From Funneliformis mosseae (lineage: Eukaryota > Glomeromycota > Glomeromycetes > Glomerales > Glomeraceae): a stretch of DNA of 27,229 nt. Made by a program: the position numbers and the translations under genes. The notes under the pieces were generated by a model that saw nothing but the letters and a program-made list of their open reading frames with translations, did no database searches and was not told the origin of the DNA. Below are positions 20,188 through 27,229 of the stretch, one piece after another. Positions within the stretch are counted from its first letter, which is position 1. Each line of letters starts with the position of its first letter. The stretch is from positions 1 to 27,229 of the forward strand of contig CAJVPP010000713.1 of assembly GCA_910592005.1 (NCBI GenBank), given 5' to 3'.

Positions 20188-23100
20188 AAAAATAATAAAT
20201 ATATAAAGAATTTAATAAAATAAGCTAGTCAAATAAATCAGGTGAATTTTGTAAATTCTTTAAATTAAATAAATCAGCCTGATTTTCTAATACAGTATGT
20301 CAATCAAAGATCTTTCTTAATATAATCTACATTAAATTTAATAATTTTTGTAAATCATTTTTTTATGACAAATTTTTAATGTTAATAATATCAAATCACT
20401 AATACTGACTAAATCTTTTTAAGATATTATAAGATTAGTTTAAAATAAATCTATAATTTAGATCGGTCAGCATCTAATGTAAAATTATAATTAATAATAA
20501 CATATATATAATATTTATATTAGCAAAATTTTTAATTTAATAATAAAAATAATTTTTCATTTATTTATTAAAATCAACTAATAATAAATAATAATAATTA
20601 ATCTTTTAGTAATTTTAGATTTACAATTGAAACATTTTTTTTACTTAAAATAAAGATATAAAATAATACAAAAATAAAAATAAAATACTAATTTAAAAAA
20701 TTAATCAATTTAAATTTAATATAAATGTTATTTTTTTTTAATAATTAAATTTATTTATTATCATTATGATCAATTACATTTTCTATTTTGATATAATAAT
20801 AGTTTTAAATCTTTCTTTAATTAGTTTATTGCAGATAATATAAATCTTTTAAAGTTATAAATCATTAAAATACAACTTTTTAATATATTTATTTTTTTAA
20901 TTCTTCTATATAAAATTATTTTTTAATATTACTAATCAAATTATTATATTTAGATTTAAAATTAACAGGTAAAATAATAATATTAAAAAAAATTCAAATA
21001 TAATTTATATATTTTAAATTAATTATAAAATCTGTTTAATATTTATAATTTATAACAGTTTTAATAATTTTTTTTACTTTAAAATTAATAGTTTAAATTA
21101 TTATTATTAATATTTAAATTTATTAAAAATAAATAAATTAAGCTATTATATAAAATTAGATAATAATATTATATTAAATTAATTAATATTTATGATAAAA
21201 TCAGATTAATATAGTAAAAATATTAATTTAAATTAATTTAAATAATCTAATTTCAAAAATAAAGCAAATATATAAATAATAAAATTAAATCAAAAATCAG
21301 CTATTTGTGTTATAAATTTTAATATATTTAATATAATAATTAATAAATAATATGAATTTCTAGATATAATAAATAAAAAAAAGATTATTAAAATTTTTGA
21401 TAATAAAAAAGTATATATTTTTATAATTATCAATTAAAAATATATTTAAATACTTTAATATTAACTAAAGATATATTATTTATTATTTTTATAATCATTT
21501 ATTTTTTGAAAAAATTTTTTGTCTTTATTATACTTGTAAATACATATAATCAATTTCATTTTAAATAATATTAGTAATTAAAAAGTTTATTTTTATTATT
21601 TTTTTTAACTACTATATATTTTTATAATAAATATAATTTTTGATAGATAGGTAAATTTTTTTTATTAATATTTAAGTTATATTATTATAATATATATTAT
21701 ATATTTTAGGGTGATTAATAGAAAAAAGAAAAATCTACAAATTTTGAGTAATTTTAATTATTAAGCTAGTTTTGTTTACATGATTATAATCAGTAAAGTG
21801 AATCAATAAAAAATTTTTGACTAAAAAGTGGATTTTCTCCTTTTTTACTGATTGTCTTCCACTTATTTTTCTTAAATATTTTAAATTTTATTTATATAAT
21901 TTCAACCTTATTATTGAATTATAAAAATATTCAATATTTTTACCTATAAAAATTAAAATTTATTATTAATAATTTAAATATTTTTATTATGATAATCTTT
22001 AAGAAAGATTAAAATTAATTAATTTATAAAAGTATTTATTATAATACATATTTAACTGATTTTAATATATCATATATTATAAATTTTAGATTTTAGTATA
22101 ATTGTATTATTATTTATTTAATAATGAATTATATTAGTTTATTTAAAATACTTTTAATTAAATAAATTATGCATTTAATGTAAAAATAATTTTTAATTTA
22201 AATTATAATAATATCCTATTTATCTATAGATAAATTTTATTTATTAATTTTATTCTATAATTTATTTAAAAGTTTTTTAATAAGAATTTAAATAAGTAAA
22301 GCTATTTGAATTTATTTCTGATTAAAAAATTAAAATATTTTTTAAGTTTTCTATCATTATAGAAAAATAAATTAAAATTATATTAGATATTTATTTAAGA
22401 AATTAAAATAAATATTAAAATATTTTTTCATCATTTTTATATTGATATTTTTTTAGATTTGATATGATATTAAATATTTTTCAACATTTTTGTTTTATTT
22501 TTCTTTTAATTTAACTAATTTAATAATATTTTAATTTTTTATAATCCAATTTATATTGATTTATTAATAATATTTAAGTATAAAAACTATTATTTTAAAA
22601 AAATCTTATAATTAATTACTTTTATACAAATAAAACAAAATCTTTTTCAATTTTTTTTTAATTTTAATCTTTTATATTTCACAATAATCAAATTAATTTC
22701 TATATTTAAGATATTCTTATTTTTCTTAGATTGAAATTCTTTTCTATCAGATTTTTAAGAGAAATATTTATTGTTAAATTTTAAAATAATTTGATTTAAT
22801 TTGAATTTAATAATTTTTTTATTAGTATGATCTATTCTTAATTAAAAAATCATAAATATTTAACTTTATTTTTTTTGTTAATTTAATAAATTTAAGATTA
22901 AAACATAATTTGTAAAGTTCTATTTTAATGAATTTAAAATATAATTTTTTAATATTATTAATAATTTTTTTATAAATATTTAAGGTTTTTATAATTATAA
23001 AATAATTATAAAAATATATAATATATTAATTGCATTTATTAACTTAATAAATTAATAAGAAAAATTAATTTATAATATATTATTTTAAAATAGAATATAA

Positions 23101-23487
23101 GATATTAATAAATAATAAAATTTTATATATTAAATTATTATAAGTAATTTTTATTATCTAAAAAGAAAATATTTATGTATATTAAATATTTTATAAATTC
23201 AAAAAGATAATTAACTAATAACCATTTTTTTACTATTTAAATTATACATTTAATATGTATTTAAATGTATATATTTTTTCTATTATTAAATATAATAAAT
23301 ATTAAAAATAATAATTATTATAATTAAATATAATTAAGATTTTTTAAATTTATAAAAAGTTTTTTTTACTTTTTTAAATTGGGATTTTTAGTTTAAAGTA
23401 TAAGTAAAGAACTATCTAACTTAATAAATTTATCAGTCAATTAGCCTATTTATTGTTTGAGTTAATACAATTTTATTTATTATATTT
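20188..23487. other. Very AT-rich gene-free region, central part
   Basis: There are 3.3 kb of A and T with homopolymer runs and frequent stops in all frames. No gene, RNA gene or well-formed repeat could be supported by eye. A weak AGTGGA/TCCACT pairing near 21825-21860 is too short to call. Confidence 0.55.
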
Positions 23488-23495
23488 ATCTATAT

Positions 23496-23760
23496 CAAGG
23501 ATGATAATTTTCTGTAGTAATAAATAGCCAATTTCGTTTGTGATAAAAGATAATTTTGCAAAATTCTGCGATTTAGCCAGAATTATATAAAATCAGATAG
23601 CATTATGATTTACCAATTCTTGATCAAAATAGTATCAACTAGTATTATTATGGTTATGCATTCTAATCTAGACCAAAAATTTAGAAATTATCACCATTTT
23701 TATATGTCTATTTTGTGATTTTCTGTAAAATTCTGTGTATGCAGAAAATCATTATCCCTG
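23496..23760. mobile_element. hAT-like non-autonomous element, about 265 bases
   Basis: The left end CAAGGATGATAATTTTCTG is mirrored by the right end CAGAAAATCATTATCCCTG, inverted repeats of 19 bases with a few mismatches. Flanks are ATCTATAT on the left and ATCTACAG on the right, sharing five of eight bases as an eroded duplication would. The C-A-[AG]-G-G-A-T-style end is typical of hAT elements. The element has no coding capacity and is visibly richer in G and C than the surrounding DNA. Confidence 0.65.
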
Positions 23761-23822
23761 ATCTACAGAGGATAGACAAAGTATTCGCATACCCTCTATA
23801 AATGTAAATTAATGCTAGAAAA

Positions 23823-23859
23823 GTCATATGACCGCAATAACAAATTGCGATCATATGAC
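23823..23859. repeat. Near-perfect 37-base hairpin
   Basis: GTCATATGACCGCAAT and ATTGCGATCATATGAC are 16-base arms with one mismatch around a five-base loop. It lies about 60 bases after the hAT-like element. It could be the centre of another small inverted-repeat element or a structured site. Confidence 0.7.
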
Positions 23860-26800
23860 ATGTTAGTATTTATTTATATTATAAACATAAAAAATAATAA
23901 TTTTAATTTTTTTTTAATAAATTTCCTTCTCCAAAACTCTAAAGCAAAAATGTTCACATTAAATCAAACAATGCACATTTCTGTGAAATAATTTAAATAG
24001 TATCATTGTAAAAAGAGAATCTTCATTGGTTAATATCAAGATATTATCTTGTTATCCTTTTTTATCAAAAACTTAAGGCTTTAATATATGCATAAAATTT
24101 TATAAGAAGTAATAAAGAATTTTGAATAAAAAAAAAAAATACAAAAAACATTTTATAGCTTTAATCCTTTTAATTTATATATTTTTACAAATCAATACTT
24201 ATAATATTTTAATTAAAAATAATGTTATATAGTATGCTTATTTAAAAATTTTAATTAATATAATTATTCTATCAAAAATTATATTTTTTTTATATTATTA
24301 AATAATTTTAAATAAATAGATGTTATAGTTTAAAGTTATATATTGTATATAATATAATATTATTTTACTTTATTTTATTTTATAAATATCAACTTATATT
24401 AAATACTTGTAATTACACATAAAATAAAGTAAGCACTATGCTTAATAATTAGAAAAGTACTCATATACTAACTTAAGTAACAGTATAATTACTTTTTTAT
24501 AATACATCTCAATTAAAATTTCTATTATATAAATCACTGAACAAAGTTAATTATACTGTCTGTATTACTTTATTCAACTCAAATAGATCTTTATAAATTT
24601 TACTGTCAAATTAGAATAAAGGAATTAATTTAGTCTTAGATTTTACTACATCCTATTTTTACTATAATCATATTAAAAATTACAATTTTACATGTTATCA
24701 AATAAATTTAGTAATAAAATAACCTTATAAGATTTATATCTTAAAAAATACTATCTTATATAAAATTGTAAAATTAATTATTATATCTACTGTATATTGT
24801 TAAATTTATTTAGAAATCAAACTCAGCTTCTAATATTAGTAATAAATAAATTAGTCTAATATTACAGTTTATAATGCAATCTATTATTATTAATAATTTT
24901 ACTAAGTTAATTCAATTTACTAATAATTGATCAATCACTTCTTTATTTGTATAAAAGTCTCTTAAATTGAAAAGGTGAAACAGTATTTATTACAGATCTA
25001 TTAATTAATTAGGTTAATCTATAATATTAAATACTTTTATATGTTTTTTAGAATATAATTAATGTTAATTGATAGATTAACCAACTAGTTTCTAATGTAT
25101 ATTAGTATATATACTTACATATTCAGCTATAATTAAAATTTTATAAAATTTATATTATTTTTAAGCCTAAACCTATAGCTATTATAGTATAATCTATAAT
25201 AAAAGCTTAGTTGTTACTAATTTAATAGAAATACTAATCTTTATAATATTATTTTACTATAATATTTAAATTAGATTATAATGTAAATATTTAAATTATA
25301 ATATAACTATTTATATTATAATATAAACTAATTATATTATATTATATTAAAGTAAATTATAATATAATCAAGAAATATATAATAAACTTATCTTTAATTT
25401 TAATTTTATAATGATATTTAATTTTTTAATATTAAATTATAATATAACTAATTAATTATAATGTAATTAATTAAATTATATTATAATTAATATACTTTGA
25501 TGCTAATTAATTTTGATGATATTAAAATTAATTATGTTAATTCAATATTTATTATAAATTATTAATAAATAATTATATCTGTCAAAATATAATTTAATTA
25601 GTAATTTATCAATTCATACTAAAATATTAATAATTAAATTAGTAATATTAAATATAGAAAATTAATAACATAATTTTAACTAATATTATTTTTTAAATAT
25701 AGATAAAACTGATTATAGAAAAATTATAATATTTTAAGATTTAATGATCATAAAAAGATAAAATAAAATTTATTAAATTTGTTATATTTAAAATATATCT
25801 AATAGTAATATTTTAAATTTTTAAAATTAGTAATTATTAATATATATCAATTTTTTAATTTTTTAAAAAACTTATTATCTAATAATCACAAAAATAAAAT
25901 TTAGTTTATTAAATTCATTTTATTAAAACTTATTAAATGATTATATTTTTACATTTTCCAAAATTAATAAATAGTAATATATATAAATTTTAAAATTTTA
26001 CCTTTTTCTTATAATAGTTTGTTATATATTTATCTTTAAAATATCACTAATTAATTATTTTTTTTTTTTGAATTTTTACTTAGAAAATATCATATTATTT
26101 ATTATAAAAATATTATTTTTAAATAAGTTATTTTAAAAATATTTAAAATATTATAAATAATTTTAATTATTAAATAAAATTACAGGTAAAATTTGTTAAC
26201 AATATGCTTAAAAGGATAATATATTTCTAATTTGATATTAAAAATAATACTTTATTTTATAATTAAATTACTTTATAATTAAATTTATATAATTTTAGAA
26301 TTATTTGAAAAAATACATTGAAAGTTTTTAAATAATAATAAAATTATATAAATTAGATATCTAAATACTAATTAAATAAATCTTAAAAATTTTATATTAT
26401 AATTTTAATTATATTTTTATTATATTTCTAGAAAATTTATAATAAATTTTTAATATATTATAGATTAAATTAAAAAATTAAAGAATCAGATAAACAAAAA
26501 AATAATATAAATATCTTATTTTTTATAACCTTTGATTATTAAAAGAAACACATAATGTTAAATTTGCAATTCTATTTTTTATCTATCTAATTATTAAAAA
26601 TATATCATATTATATTAATTAATAGAATATTAAATTATATAATTTAACTATTTTTTTATTATTTTTTTAAATTATATTTCACAAAATTAATATTTTTTCT
26701 TGCAAATTATTATTATATTAATTCAAATTAGTATATTAAAAATTGAAGATATAATAAATATTTTTTTATATAATCTATTTAATTGCTAAAATTAAATATA

Positions 26801-27100
26801 TAATATCAAATTAATATTTATTTGATATTTTTTTTCAAAATTATATAATAATGTTTTATTTTATAAATAAAATATATTATATTAAATTAACATTTATTTG
26901 TTAATATTTTAAATTAAAATTTTTTTTATATCTTACTATAAATTATTTTAACTTAAAATATTATTTCATTTATACTATATTTTTTGTTTTTTTAATTTTT
27001 TTTATTTAATTATTATTTGTAAATATTATCTTTAAATATTTTATTGATTATTTAAAATTTAATATTATTAATTATTTCAAATATTATATGAGGCCTTTGC
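23860..27100. other. Very AT-rich gene-free region, distal part
   Basis: No gene is seen. Loosely repeated AAATTATAATATAA words occur between about 25260 and 25490, and poorly matched inverted repeats occur near 24476-24566 and 25008-25084. None is strong enough to name as an element. Confidence 0.5.
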
Positions 27101-27101
27101 A

Positions 27102-27229
27102 ATAGAAAGGGAGGAAACTCAAAAAAAAATAAAAAATGAGTTAATAAATCTAAACAAATTATAGTATTTAGAATATTTTTGGCTTATAAACTAAAATTTT
27201 AATTTTTTTGGAGTTTCCTCCCTTTCTAT
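27102..27229. mobile_element. MITE with perfect 19-base terminal inverted repeats at the window end
   Basis: ATAGAAAGGGAGGAAACTC at 27102-27120 and GAGTTTCCTCCCTTTCTAT at 27211-27229 are exact reverse complements. The 90-base interior is AT-rich with no coding capacity. The repeat may extend beyond the window on the right (the left side is preceded by AGGCCTTTGCA), so the true terminus and target duplication cannot be read. Confidence 0.8.

Noticed and set aside
24476..24566. Loose inverted repeat (AACAGTATAATTA / TAATTATACTG)
   Set aside because: Arms are short and AT-rich with mismatches and no duplication; could be chance.
25008..25084. AGGTTAATCTAT / ATAGATTAACC inverted pair
   Set aside because: The 11-base arms have no defined element ends or duplication, and such pairs are common in AT-rich DNA.
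1..27229. tRNA, rRNA, CRISPR arrays and bacterial-style operon signals
   Set aside because: No tRNA B-box-like GGTTCGAATCC with a matching fold, no rRNA words, and no regularly spaced direct repeats with unique spacers were seen; spliced genes show a eukaryotic nuclear origin.

Overview
The window looks like a nuclear contig from a very AT-rich fungus. Its genes are split by many short GT-AG introns (mostly 69-110 bases), its intergenic DNA is almost pure A+T, and it carries many small inverted-repeat transposons. This combination resembles arbuscular mycorrhizal (Glomeromycotina, Rhizophagus-like) genomes. That placement is inference from base composition, intron style and gene content, not from a search.

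Layout: (1) 1-1341 is AT-rich intergenic DNA with one strong 70-base foldback. (2) 1342-9049, minus strand, is a complete 27-exon separase gene (Esp1/Cut1 family, about 1,869 aa) with both catalytic residues. ACGCG boxes of the kind used for G1/S control lie just upstream of its start. (3) 9050-10400 is intergenic. (4) 10401-11594, minus strand, is a five-exon Rab5-type GTPase (245 aa, CSC prenylation end). (5) 11841-13906, plus strand, is a four-exon gene that joins an S4/RluA-type pseudouridine-synthase-like region to a HemK/PrmC glutamine methyltransferase. The pseudouridine synthase part has lost its catalytic aspartate. (6) 13907-27229 has no gene that I can support. It is extremely AT-rich, with several non-autonomous DNA transposons (some with perfect 8-base target duplications), degenerate tandem repeats and possibly a heavily mutated retrotransposon fragment.

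The three genes have unrelated cellular jobs: sister-chromatid separation, early endosome traffic, and release-factor methylation or RNA binding in the translation system. The Rab5 and fusion genes are divergent, with 246 bases between their start codons. The most unusual protein is the pseudouridine-synthase/HemK fusion. The most informative non-coding signal is a family of small transposons whose older copies differ from the intact copy almost only by C-to-T and G-to-A changes, which suggests cytosine-deamination silencing. All gene models were spliced by hand. Each keeps one open frame across every junction, but none has transcript support.
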